A DNA stretch of 64,000 nucleotides, from positions 25,696,210 to 25,760,209 of the forward strand of contig JABAKD010000002.1 in NCBI GenBank assembly GCA_012845835.1, in the 5' to 3' direction. Origin of the DNA: Undaria pinnatifida (taxonomy: Eukaryota > Sar > Phaeophyceae > Laminariales > Alariaceae). Shown here one piece after another: positions 53,801-63,725 of the stretch (position 1 is the stretch's first letter; every line of letters begins with the position of its first letter). A program made the position numbers and the translations under genes. Under the pieces are notes generated by a model. The model did not search any database and was not told the DNA's origin. It saw nothing but the letters and a program-made list of their open reading frames with translations.

Positions 53801-56800
53801 TGCTGCCATTTCGGGAACGACCCCGCGCGCACCGGAATCAACCGCGCATGTCATAGCAAGCCCGCTGACACAGGAGCACCCAGGAGCGATAAATATACAC
53901 CCACGACACCGTCGGCACGCTGTCTTCGGCTAGTTCTTTTTACCGCAGCAAAATTCCGGGGCTTTTCGCGGGTCTGGTCAATTCTCGCGGGCCAGGTCGG
54001 ACCAGGGTGACTCGGCCCGACCCGTAATATTTGAAAACCTACTGGCTCCTGGCCCGACCCCCGGATTCGGTCATGACCCATGAAGAGCCCTGCAAACACC
54101 ACCCTACACAAATTACAAGTAGTTTGTGCCGTTAAAAGGTGGGTGCAGTCAGTGTCCGACAGTGTACGTACGCTTTTTAATAAGTTTTTACCTTAAATTC
54201 CTGTCTGTGAGGCGTACGATTTGCTGCAGGAACGTGTATTATTTGTTTTAATTCTTCTGAGAGGTATTGGAGCCTGTCCTGTGATCACAAACTAGATTAT
54301 GGCGACAACAACAACAACAACAGAAGGAACCCTCTGCCCCCCGCCCTCTGCCCTTCCTATCGTACCTACAGCGAGCACATCCGGCGCCGCGGCCGCCGCA
54401 ACCGCAGCCGCGGCTGCTTCCGCCCCTGCCCCCCCCCCCGCTTTCAACTCATGCTTCATCGCGCACGATTCCGCCGCCGCTATTGCCGCCGTCATAGACC
54501 TTAGGTGCTGCGTTATTTCAGGCACCGCCGCCGAGGAGCACGACTTGGCGCACCTGAATCCACCGTTCTGCACGTGCTGCGGTAACGACGATGAGGAGAG
54601 TGGAGTTAGGGGTACAGGGTTAGGAGGGGGGGCATAATGGCGGCGGCGGGGGGGGGGGGGGGGGGGCGTCATCATTTGTTCCTTACCTCACTCATTTGAC
54701 CATTGACCACGCATCCCTTTCGAGACAGAGCACTGTTCCTACTCCTAGTAGAGACACCTCTATCATTTGGGGCGCTCAGTACGTTTCTTCCATATATTAC
54801 ACTAAAGCATTTTGCTTACCAGATGTACGAATTATCTCCTTCTTGCTTGCTTGGTTGTGGATAAAGGGGCATGCTACGAACTGATTTCTACGATAGCCCT
54901 GCCCCGAAACCAGCGATTTTCGTTAACGAACGATTCGTGGCTGCTCGACACAAGGAAGGATACGATTGAAAGCAAAGGGTCGATGTATTTTCTCGAGTGC
55001 AAAGGCCTATCGATCGATGACGTCGGGGTGTCGAGGGACTCCGTATTTCAGGAGATACGACCAGGAGCTGGTTTTGAAACCGGCGATTTCGTTAAAGAAA
55101 AGTTGGGGGGCCTACCGCAGAACGACCCTGGGGCGCATGCAGGATGATCGAAGCGGTTACGACAGCAACGAGCATAGGCGAGGCGAGAGCGATCGGCGGG
55201 GGGGGGGTCTATGGAAATTAGAGGGAAGATCGATCGTGGAAGATTGTTGAGAGCGACGAAGAATAAGGATGACCGGTGATGAAAATTGTTTTGAATAAAA
55301 AAAACACGAGTTGGGAATCATGCCCGGCCACCGTACGAACAGTACACAACGCCAATCATTAGAAGTATAAATAGTAGTGCGTAAATAGTAGTAGCAGTAG
55401 CAACAGTAGCGGTAGAATACTAATAATAGTGGTAGCAGTAGCAGTAGTAGTAGCAATAGTGGTGGTAGTACTAAGTAGTAGTAGTAGCAGCAGCAGCAGT
55501 AGCAGCAGTAGCAGCAATAGTAATATCAGTAGCAGCAGTAGCACCAGCAGTAGCAATAGTAGTGATCAAGACAGAAGCATCGTAAGCCCACATCCATGTA
55601 CTCACGACGACAACAGCGTTCTGCAGCAGGTTTTGGCGATACTTTTCGATGTCATTCCTTCGTTTGCACGTTGTTCATTCATTTTTTCTCTTCTTTTATC
55701 CTGTTCGTTCGTTTGACCCGCCCCCTCACCCCGCAGGACATGATCGAACGATTTCTAATCGGTTTGTACCCAAAACGTGGGGTCACTCCTATTATAGTAA
55801 AAAAGAGGTTACACATAGAGATATACACGAAGGCAAAACATTTTGGTACAGTACAGGACACCGCTTAAGACAGGATTATAAGAAAGCCAGGCTGAGATTT
55901 ACAGAAAAATAAGGAATCGAGGGTCACTTTTAGTAAAAAAAAAGGCTATACAGAATACACTAAGGCAATACCTTTAGGTAGTGCAGGACACTGCATGAGG
56001 AAGGATTATAATAAAGCCAGGCTGAGATTTACACAAAAATAAGAAATCCGTGAGCCGTTATACTGCAGTTACTACTGTAGAACACACCCTCTCCCAAATA
56101 AGAACAAAGAAAGGAGGGTTAAGATTTACAGGAAAAAATAAATAATTTAGTCGCTATACTTGAGTTAGTGTGGAGCGCACCCTTTCTCAAATAAGAAACC
56201 CGGCCTGAGCCAGCATACCCGTTTCTTATTGGGTGTCCTGATCTGCTGTGTACGTAGAGCTACTTTCGGTGCGAAGTAGCTTTGCGAATAGCACTCGTAT
56301 AATACGTGTAGGCAGAGGATGGCAACGAATATTCGTCACCAATGTAATTAATGTTCGTGTGCGGTGAACCGCGTTGGGGGCTTTCAAGGGGTACAGTGTC
56401 GAAAAAAACAAAGGAAGAAAACGACGAGCACAGCATTAGCCACGCGAAGCAGCCCGGGTTGCTGGGGTATGATGGGGGATTTATCTCGAGTACATCGTCA
56501 GAAGCTGTACGACGCCGTTTTCAGCCTGACGATACTCGTACTGCTGCCCTCTCTTCCTGGGAAGTTCATAATACCGCACTTGCCGCTATTTAGGGCACTA
56601 TCCCTGCACCCCCAAAAAGCTAAGAACATTCTCCTCGTCCACAGGAACGCATAAAATGTAATAAACGATGACATACCGAGCTGGGGGGGATATATCTACA
56701 TATAGGGGGTGGCTGAACGAAGCTTGTGGGCAGTTGCGGAGATGGAACCGTGAACAAATAGACAGAGGCTTCCTCCCTGCTGTGCGAAATTCGTCTATTT

Positions 56801-59800
56801 GGACGATAACTCGTTTCTCTCAACGGAGATGGGACCGTGAACAAATACACAAGAGGCTTCCTGCTGTGCGAAATTTGTCTATTTAGACGATAGCTCGTTG
56901 ATCTCAAGCTTAACACGAAAGGTTAACCTTTTAGACCTGTACTCACATTTTTCAAGAACATACACCGTGAGGTTCGTTTTGCAGCAGTGAAAAGGACTAC
57001 CCAACCCCCCGCCGCGAACGATCAACATAACCTGAAATGTGCGCACGTCTAAATCATGGTGACGAACTTGTCCGAAAACAACGGCAACAACAGGGCTCTA
57101 GGTAAGAGTCCAGCAATCCCATGACGGTACACTACCAGACGCACAACCCTTCCTCATAGTATGATACCAGGGTGTGTAGTCTATCCGCACAGCTCTGCGT
57201 GCGGGAAAGAACACAACGCTCACGAAAAACCAACAACTTCAGATCGCTGAACCAACAACGACAAAGAAATAATAACGCCTCTAAACTCTTGTTTCACTGC
57301 AAAAAAAAAAATCGCTCTAGTTCCAAGTAGCTTGTCCCCCTAAAGTGGGAGAAGTTCTAAACGGGTTAAATGTTAAATAGAGCGCAAGACCACAAACACG
57401 GTGGCCTCGCGCCCCCTTCCTAACGACATCAACCGACAATCACAAAAAAACGAGAAACCCACCCAACCACCTACCTTCTCCATCAACGCCTTCCCGGTCG
57501 CCAGCACCGCCGTCAGGGCGCCCGCAGGCCCTCCCGCCACATCCCCAAACCACGACCTCAAAGCTTTCTCAATGTCATCCACAGTCACGCAGCCGGTCAC
57601 ATCGACACTAAACGACAGCTCCGCCACCGCCGCCGCCGCTGCTGCCGCCGCCGCTTTATCCGCCGCTACCGCCACCATCGTTGTCGCCGCCGCCACCGGC
57701 GCTCTCTCTGCCCCAGAAACCACGGCATCTCCATCTACCGCTCCGACATCCCGCTTGAGCACCTTCTTCGGGCCAGACGACTTGAGCGCTCGACGAGTGC
57801 TAGTCCTAGGACCTTCCTCGCCAAAGTGAGCACCAACGCCGCCGCTGCCGCCACCGCGCGGGGCGACGGCGGCGGCTGCGGAGGCCGCCGTCCGCGGTAA
57901 GGCCACCGGAGGAGTGGCGCCCTTGACGCCGCCGGCCGGGTCCGCGGCGCTGGAGAGCATGTCCGGGCGGAAGCGCTTGTGCCTGATCCACTTCTTCGAA
58001 ATGGCAGAGGCGGTCTCGACCTTGATGGTCGCTCGCTTCGGGGCGCCAGCCTCCCCGACGGATCGTTCCGAGCGGGCGGCGTCACCAACCACACCACGAC
58101 CTGCTGCAACCCCTCCAGCAGCAGCAGCAGCGGTAGCGGCTCCACTCGAAACGGGAACAGGGGGGAGCGGAAGAGGGGGGGGAGGAGAAGGGGGAGGAGG
58201 AGACGCCGAAGCTTTCTTCCTCGGCGACACGCGTTGAGCGCGGTCCTTAGCGCCGCCTCGTGCGCTGCGCGCGCCGCCAGAGGCTTCTGCGTCGTGGCGA
58301 TCGGTGTCGACGACCGAAAAGACGGGCTTGCTCGCCAGCCTGGGAGGAGGGGGTAGGGAGAGAGGCAGGACGTCGGAAGGTGAGGGGGGATTCGCGGGCG
58401 AAGACAGCTAACCCTTATATTACTGCAGATATTGTCCAACTCTAAGGCCATTGTTTATGGTACCCCGATACAGGTCACAGATGTTCCTGACATTCGTTTC
58501 GCCGCCTAAAGATCAAGATGCCGACGTAATATCTCCAAGCAGTGTGTATGGAAAACACGAGTCTAGATGCAGGAGCTAACAGCAATGTTCAATGTATTCG
58601 TTGGCATTTTTCAGAGGGGTGGTTGTACGATTTCGAAAAGCCGAAACACACAAACGCGCCGCAGCGCCACAACACGCTACAGATCATGGCGATCGAGGTG
58701 CGCGAGGGTCAAGCGGCAGCTGCTTGGCGAATGGCCCAGGGGGCTGCCGCATCTTCGTGAGTTACTGCTGTTCTATGCGTGTGCGCGCGCGGGGGCAAAC
58801 TTGCGGCCTACCCTCTGCCTACCCTCGAGACAACATCTGGCGAAGAAATACCTTGTCCTGATCTCAGCCTGAGATCGGGACGAAACACCCCTTTTCGGTG
58901 GGTTTTCCGATCTAGGAAATTGTCAGAATCAACATTCGTCTCCACATGCAGTGTACACACAGATCTTACTGTAGGCGAATCTTAAATCTTGTACAGATCA
59001 AGATCTATGGCCAACATCGGGGTACCATAAACAGTGGCCTAATTCCAAGGAAATTACCCTCAAAAATGTGGGTAGAGTTTTACAACGGTTGCGATCAAGC
59101 AAGCGTCTCGTTTTGTCCGCCGGGTCAGAAAAACAGGGGACTCTCGCAAGCCAGCAAGGTGAGGTAAATCCCTTGGGTGGGTTCATTACTAAAGGAAGCC
59201 GAGGGTGTGACCGTCTCAGAGAAGAAACATCGATATGCCGTGAAAAACAAACAAGACATGAAAAAGGTGGAGAAAAACGCCAAAGCTTGACACAGCGCGC
59301 GACGCGGACGAAGCATCTCCGGACGTACCCCTACTTTCTGACAATAATCGTAAGTAAAACAAACATTCACAGCGGTTGCTAAGCCTGCCGGCGCGAGCCC
59401 TAATCCACGGCTCAGTTCCCGCATGCTTTGGAGGCGTCTTTTAACCAGACGAGCAACCGCAGGGCACCCACTGAGGACGCATGTCACAGCAGTGATGCAC
59501 CCAAACCTTCTGAGACTATGAATCCTTATTCTGACGAAAAGCTCAATAGCCTAGGAATAAAACGAGCACTATTGCAAAAACACGAACGGAATTCCAACCA
59601 TATGGGCATTTCCTCAGTTGGGGAGCCCCGTCAGTCAGAAGCATTCTGGCCTAAACATGTTACCTCTATCCGTAGCACGAGGTTGCTCTATCCGTAGCAC
59701 GAGGTTGCCTGCGATTACACCAACCTTATCGACCGCCTTCGCTTCTTCTTGCCATCCTTAGCTTCCCCCTCGCCTCCATCGACGTCCGCGGTCGTGACAG

Positions 59801-60394
59801 ACGCAGTCAAGTCCTCTCCGCCAATGACGAACCCTACCAACGGTTCCAAGCTGGGCGACTCCGTCAGGGGCCGTGCTTCATCTTCTTCCTCAGCAACAGA
59901 GGTGGCACCACCAGCAGCAACAGCGGTGTCAGCGGCGACCGTCGCCGCGGACTTGCCCCCGAGCATCCCATTTCCCGCTTCAAACACGCCGTCGCTACCA
60001 CCATCAGTGCACGCTACGATACGCCCAAAGGCGGCGCCGCTACCTCTGCCAGGGGAAAAAAAGTCACTGTTGTAGTCATCTGTTGGCATAGGCACCTCCT
60101 CAACTCCCGCGTCCTCGATGTATTCTTCGTTTACCACAGCATCGATAGGCGCCGCCGGCACCACCGCTGATGATAATGGTGGTGGCGGGGTCGCCCCCCC
60201 CGCCCCGCCCCGGATTTGCGCTGCTACAAGTTTAGACGCCGACCCACTCCCGTCAGTTGCCGGCTTCTCGTTAGCGGGAGAAGCGAGGGCGGTGGTGGCG
60301 GCACTGCTACTCCCTTGAATGTAGCCGCCGCTCCACGCCGACGATGGCGCTTGCTGCCGGTGCTGTTGTTGCTGCTGCTGTTGCTGCTGCTGTA

Positions 60395-60425
<31 letters not shown>

Positions 60426-62549
60426 CTTCAGCTGCTCCTGCTGCTGCTGCTGCTTCAGTTGCTGCTTCAGCGGCGAAGACGTCGACAGAGGTCCTGGGTC
60501 GGTGAGTTTAGCCCGCTTACCTTTCACCTGCATCTTCCTAGGGCTCTTTGTCTCGCGGTCCGCTTTGAGCTGCTGCTGCTGCTGTTGCCGGGCAGCCGCC
60601 TTTTTCCTCTTCTCCTTAGCGTCGCGTGCGCGCTCCGCCCTCGCCTTCTCTTGCTTCTCCATGATGTGCTGCTTCTCCATCTCCTTCTGCGCTAGCCGAG
60701 CGTTCAACTGTTCCCGACGGCTGGTTACCGGCCGCCTGCTAGCAACAGCAGGAATTGCAGCAGCAGCAGCAGTAGCAGGCGAAGCAACCGCAGCAGCTGG
60801 GGTAGGAGGAGAAACACGAACTGACAGAGGAACTTCCACGTGTGTCGCATTAACGCCTTTTGCTTTCGGAACTCCTCCCCCAGCCGACGGGGTGCCGGCT
60901 ACGCCCTGTTCGCCGTCGGTCACTCTATCGCTGCCAGAAGGGGTAACCACAAGAAATCGATACAAGACATCCGCCGACAGGTCTCGCCCAGTACCAGTTA
61001 ACACGAGGTCACAGAATCCTTTCATAAAGCCCATCAACTTCCCCGCCTCACTCCCGCCTCCGCGTTTCCCTTCGTCCCTACCACCCTGCCGCCCTTGCGC
61101 TACCGACGTACAAATCCCACCCTCGGGTTCCTCTCTCCCCCGGGCTGCTGCAGTCCCTCCCCTCTTCTTCTCCGAGCTCTGGCTGGCAGGCGCAGTGATC
61201 TGCGCGGCAAGGTCTGCGATCGCGCTGCACAATACGGACTTCTCTTGCTGGAGTCTGGAAGCGGCGTCCTCGGCATTACCCGCGGCGGCCTCCGCCCGGG
61301 AAGCCTCATCCTTCGCCCGAGCGAGCTCCGCGGCCGCGCCGATGCTCGTGAGCTCGGCAGCTTCGGCTCTCGCCACCGCCGCCGCAGCCGAAGCCTCCGC
61401 CGCTGCCGTCGTTGCTGCTGCCACCGTTGCTGCTGCCGCAGCTGCTGTCGCTTTTGCTATCGCCGCTGCAGTCTCCGTCGCTGCTGATGCTGCCGTTGCC
61501 TCTGCTTCCGCTGCTGCTGCGGCTGCCGCCGCGGCTGCCTGGGCGCGCTCCTCGTCCAGTGCCCTTGCGGCTTCAACGCGGGCCGCCTCGAGCACGCGAT
61601 CAGCTTCCGCGCGGGATTCGGCCGCCCGTGCCCTCTCAACAATAGCCCGCGCGCGCTCGCTTTCGGCCTGGTCCCTCGCGCTCTCCGCATCGACGCGCGC
61701 CAGGCTATTCTGCTGCCGCAGCTGGCTGTTCTCCTCGGAGAGTTTACTGTTTTCTCCCTCTGCGCTCCGGACCATGCTCTCGAGCTCCTGCAGGCGGCTC
61801 TTCAGCTCCAAGATCTCGACGGTCTGGGAGACTGCCGCGGCCCCTCGCCCAGCGCGGCGCGGTGCGGTTGGGGCGTGGCAAGCCCCTGGAGTAGGAAGGA
61901 TCGCGCCCTGTGGAAGCGGTTGAGGCGTTGAGTTGGGGATCAGTTAACAGCAAGAGATAAGCCGACTGGCGTTAGCTATGAATAATACAACATTTTGTCT
62001 ACGGATGTAATCGGCGAGTGCTCGTATGATAAGTTCTGCTGTACTCGGATGATACGGAGTCCCATGGCCTACTGTTTGGTTCAGGATCGCACGGTCCCGT
62101 ATGTTTTCGATAAATGAGAGAAAAGCGATGGACCTGCCCCGCGCCGCAAGCTATATATATACTTGTGCGGTAATACAACCGCTCACAAAACATGAGTTAT
62201 TAATCCACCTGCCTGTCATCTTATACCACAGCAGTGGTAGCGTGCTGTACCCGTTTCTCCTTACGAAGCGCCGTGCCCATCTATGACCGGAGCGGGTGCA
62301 GTCGCGTGGTGCCGTACATGCACGCCACCTCCTAAATGTGAACCTTCAAAGAACAGAATTCCTGGGGGTTCTGGCAACTCTGCCAAAACTATCCATACTT
62401 CCATTATCCACCATCGCACAGCAGGCGCACGACACAGCAAGATTACGAACCACCGCGAGCAGTAGTCCTACTCATGGTGCCTACCAGCGAGTGTCTCAAT
62501 ATACACGCACCTGGAGGAAAGCCTGGGTCTGAAGCGATGCCGCCTTGCC

Positions 62550-62582
<33 letters not shown>

Positions 62583-62711
62583 GCCGCCTCTCGGTGTTGG
62601 AGGCATGACGTTTTCGTCGCCACAATGGCTAGAGGAGCGGTCAACGAGACCCCCTCTGCGGCCCTGCCCGTTATTCTCCTGCGATGGTGTCTCTTGCCCG
62701 AAGGAGAACAT
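41889..62711 (-). CDS. Large unrecognised protein: coiled coil, poly-Q, PP1-docking motif, helical C-terminus (about 15 exons, over 1615 aa)
   Basis: Exons: 62711-62511, 61907-59725, 58339-57475, 54576-54366, 52632-52462, 50568-50246, 49034-48882, 47938-47877, 47697-47670, 47307-47194, 46808-46658, 45344-45143, 42929-42749, about 42411-42309, about 41987-41889. Phases agree through exon 13 (1615 residues), so one gene is likely. However, exon 2 also reads to its own stop (…RRRSIRLV, TAA 59717-59715) if its weak GTTGGT donor is not used, and then a second gene would begin near exon 3. Layout: Ser-rich N-terminus, coiled coil (68-180), Ala-rich stretch, charged helix REQLNARLAQKEMEKQ, poly-Q, basic KKKRRRSIR, acidic and Ala-rich parts, KKKRVRFGAF, then helical segments. 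Nuclear location is inferred. The last two exons are uncertain because all three frames of the final exon stop within 100 bases. Confidence 0.6.
42600..42690 (+). mobile_element. Retroelement 3' tail fragment (family B) ending in poly(C)
   Basis: ggtgctccgtctcgaaaggg acgcgtggcc, aatggctaaggcaagcaaca, then gtacgcccccccccccc at the right end. Confidence 0.75.
42749..50568 (-). CDS. Large gene exons 6-13: helical C-terminal third (residues 1211-1615)
   Basis: Exons 50568-50246, 49034-48882, 47938-47877, 47697-47670 (28 nt), 47307-47194, 46808-46658, 45344-45143 and 42929-42749 join without a phase break. They encode amphipathic helices: SSKVLQMILPYAVHTIDV, RARLAVILSALIRFNLRVML, DNDVQLLVCTLVCVLEG, VYEVIQLVSG, LYEYSEKGAIQVVSEAEAFV, LVTALSDPWFAPLIRSALAL and VHARNFILELLEFPGVEEAI. 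This looks like an ARM/HEAT-type solenoid but no family is recognised. The acceptor of exon 12 (GGCAAG|AA) lacks a pyrimidine tract and was chosen on phase. The 28-nt exon 9 is the only way found to restore frame between exons 8 and 10. Confidence 0.6.
44643..44724. mobile_element. TTAA mini-element (family C), best-preserved copy, 82 bp
   Basis: Begins CCCCTTTACAACTGGAAACC and ends GGGGGCTCTAAAGGGG, flanked by TCAA on the left (decayed TTAA) and TTAA on the right. The internal GGGGACAAAATTACATGG block is shared by all copies. Confidence 0.8.
47129..47196 (-). repeat. Tandem duplication of a 5' splice site region (31 bp)
   Basis: The exon 10 donor region GTGAGAATTCGACCGTCCCC (minus strand, from 47193) is followed 31 bp downstream by TGTGAGAGCTCGACCGCCCC, both leading into CTTCCC. 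Confidence 0.8.
48405..48490 (-). pseudogene. Relic of the 3' end of exon 7 of the large gene, with donor
   Basis: CCGGCCTCAAGCAGAGCAAG followed by GTAATT repeats the end of exon 7 (48882-48905), which is followed by GTGATT. Similarity continues upstream through TATTCGGT(C/A)CCGGGCTTT to (A/G)TGCTTA. A 1-base length change breaks the frame. Spacing is about 475 bp. Confidence 0.85.
48545..48745 (+). mobile_element. Retroelement 3' tail fragment (family D)
   Basis: cttgataagtggttcttagt ggggtgcagatcacc, cggcgcttcgcgcttggtgc, gtgctccgtcccggcacagt and acgagtacacgccccc, matching 20288-20475 inverted. Confidence 0.7.
49560..49780 (-). mobile_element. Retroelement 3' tail fragment (family B)
   Basis: A G run then gcgtactcatttgttgcttg, cctttcgagacggagcaccg, tccaacatttgggcgctcat and a tgcggccaccatctatct block shared with the 3' part of the LINE at 10330. 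Confidence 0.8.
51319..51637 (+). mobile_element. Family A TIR element with nested TTAA mini-element (51388-51449)
   Basis: Left end gacgcgtgctacgttagagg, right end ggtgcaccattaccatcgcg tc (inverted). A 62-bp family C element starting CCCCTTTACAACTGGAAG and ending GGCAGGGG is flanked by perfect TTAA duplications at 51384-51387 and 51450-51453. Confidence 0.85.
51960..52185. repeat. (GCACAA)n hexanucleotide microsatellite
   Basis: Long imperfect run of aagcacaagcacgagcac from about 51985. Confidence 0.85.
52462..58339 (-). CDS. Large gene exons 3-5: basic region and RVxF motif (residues 795-1210)
   Basis: Exon 3 (58339-57475) enters in phase 2 after CCTCCTCCCAG, reads LASKPVFSVVDTDRHDAEAS, then Pro-rich, ATIKVETASAISKKWIRHKR, Ala-rich, DIEKALRSWFGDVAGG, and leaves at AAG|GTAGGT. 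Exon 4 (54576-54366) reads HVQNGGFRCAKSCSSAAVPE. Exon 5 (52632-52462) enters in phase 1 and carries NKKKRVRFGAFDLSTIDMP. KRVRF fits the RVxF docking motif for protein phosphatase 1 (residues 1186-1189). The surrounding FG..L..DMPTDA loosely recalls the PP1 motif neighbourhood of Ki-67 and Repo-Man. That resemblance is inference only. Confidence 0.6.
53288..53440. repeat. Dispersed repeat E, copy 2
   Basis: Matches 27835-27985 through atccttcacgagggtacaca, cgatcgaagtatcacacgca and ttggtcgatctcacac. Confidence 0.8.
53930..54110. repeat. GACCCG-rich dispersed repeat, copy 2
   Basis: ttcgcgggtctggtc, ggcccgacccgtaatatttg and ctggcccgacccccgg, related to 2880-3070. Confidence 0.5.
54640..54850 (-). 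mobile_element. Retroelement 3' tail fragment (family B)
   Basis: A 19-base G run, then catttgttccttacctcact, ccctttcgagacagagcact, gttcctactcctagtagaga and cgctcagtacgtttcttcca. It lies just upstream of exon 4 of the large gene. Confidence 0.8.
54905..55145 (+). repeat. Dispersed repeat F, copy 2 (protein-like frame)
   Basis: Inverted relative of 36052-36290. The plus frame is open across SKGSMYFLECKGLSIDDVGV and PGAGFETGDFVKEKLGGLP to TGA. No other coding evidence. Confidence 0.65.
55380..55565. repeat. AGTAGC/AGTAGT trinucleotide microsatellite
   Basis: Imperfect (AGT)n and (AGC)n with interruptions, in intron 3 of the large gene. Confidence 0.9.
59725..62711 (-). CDS. Large gene exons 1-2: coiled coil, Ala-rich and poly-Q region (residues 1-794)
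   Basis: Exon 1 (62711-62511) starts at the first ATG (MFSFGQETPSQENN), has a run of nine Ser and ends at CAG|GTGCGT. Exon 2 (61907-59725) follows a CTTCCACAG acceptor in phase 0. It contains VEILELKSRLQELESMVRSA and repeated Glu/Ala/Arg heptads (a clear coiled coil), long Ala runs, GFMKGFCDLVLTGTG, a basic helix MEKQHIMEKQEKARAERARD, glutamine runs of up to ten, the acidic NEEYIEDAGVEEVPMPTDD and a basic end. The charged helix faintly recalls INCENP-type single helices, but no IN-box is present, so I assign no family. The opposite-strand ORF (60502-61923) is a codon-bias shadow. Confidence 0.7.
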
Positions 62712-62923
62712 GCTGCCCGGTCGCGTGGACGCGCCCAGAACCACCACGGAATTGGCTGCTGGGTGATTTTTTCGGGGCGGGATCAACGGCAATTTAGTAC
62801 TGATCTTGACCCGGAACGCCGCGCCAAATTATCACTGCAAACCCTCACAGTCCCAACTCCCAACTCCCAACCTTTTCTTCTTATACGCGAGCTACGTACA
62901 CACAGGCACAGAACGAGATCGGG
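62712..62923. promoter_or_regulatory. Short divergent intergenic region, candidate bidirectional promoter
   Basis: Only 212 bases separate the ATG of the large minus-strand gene (62711) from the ATG of the plastid-type gene (62924), so both promoters and 5' UTRs must share it, unless either gene has an upstream non-coding exon. No TATA box is obvious. A repeated cccaactcccaac lies near 62848-62870. Confidence 0.5.
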
Positions 62924-63547
62924 ATGGCCCGTTGCCGAGAGCGCGGAAGGCTCGGAGCCGTCGTGCTGTTCGTTCTGCTGGGGTTCGGAAACAGCCGCGC
63001 GATAGCTCCTTGTTCGGATGCAGCAATAACAGGAACATCAGCAGCAGGAACAACAGCGATTTCTTTACCAAAGACGACAGCAGCAACAGCTGTTGCGTTT
63101 ATTGGAAACGGCAACCTTCGTCATGTCATGTTGGGAGGAACGCATACGCGGCACACCAGCAACGGCCGCCGTGGACGGAGAGAGTGCAGTTGGCATTGGA
63201 AGGGTGGGAGCCCGCAGCTGGGATTGCAACCGATGACGACTGGGGTGTCACCGGCATCTCCCCGGCGGGCGCGGGTGGATGATGCCGAGCAGAAGCGGCA
63301 GCAGCGACGGCAGCAGGAGCAGCACTCGGTCGGGAGAGCAAGGGCTCCTAGGCTTGGTAAAAGCTGCTCGCAGCAGCACAAGCAGCAGCAGAAGCCGCAA
63401 CAGCAGCAACAACAACACCGAAAACGAAAACAACAGCTACACCAGCAACAGCAGGGTCTCGCAGAGCAAGAGCAGGGGGGTCTCTCCCGCGAAGCATTCG
63501 TGAAAGCAGCCGCGGGCTCGGCCGCTGCGGTCCTAGCGCTCTCGTTG
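62924..63547 (+). CDS. Probable plastid (thylakoid) targeted protein, first exon, cut by window edge
   Basis: ATG at 62924 opens MARCRERGRLGAVVLFVLLG FGNSRA, a classic signal peptide (basic start, hydrophobic core, small-residue cleavage site), followed by IAPCSDAAITG. This fits the bipartite presequence of complex plastids, though the residue after the cleavage site is Ile, not the usual Phe. After a Gln/Arg-rich spacer (poly-Q to about residue 185) comes LSREAFVKAAAGSAAAVLAL, which resembles a thylakoid Tat-type signal with a lone Arg. The exon ends at TCGTTG|GTGAGC in phase 0 after 208 codons. The mature protein lies right of the window, so its function cannot be told. If read through, the frame stops at TAG 63576-63578. 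A mitochondrial or secreted product is possible. Confidence 0.55.
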
Positions 63548-63554
63548 GTGAGCC

Positions 63555-63725
63555 ACGGCAGCAGCAAGCAGCAATAGTATTAATAGCTGTAGTATTAATA
63601 TTAATCGCAGAAGCAGACGCAGCAGCAGCAATAACAACAACGGCAGCAGTAGCAGCAACAGCAACAAGTAGTGGCAGCAACAGCAGCGCCAGTAGTAGGA
63701 GTAGCGGCAGCAACAGCAACAGCAC
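63555..63725. repeat. AGC/AAC trinucleotide microsatellite
   Basis: agcagcaacagcaac-type run in the intron after the plastid-type exon. The following bases to 64000 show no certain exon. A strong donor (CAC|GTAAGT) near 63840 hints at a small exon ending there. Confidence 0.7.

Noticed and set aside
54299..54637. 112-aa plus-strand ORF starting ATGGCGACAACAAC
   Set aside because: It is antisense to exon 4 of the large gene, whose two splice sites and phases fit. The ORF is Ala/Thr low complexity.
60502..61923. 473-aa plus-strand ORF opposite exon 2 of the large gene
   Set aside because: It mirrors the coiled-coil exon. The minus frame shows heptads, poly-Q and consistent splice phases, while the plus frame is only Ala/Ser/Cys-rich.
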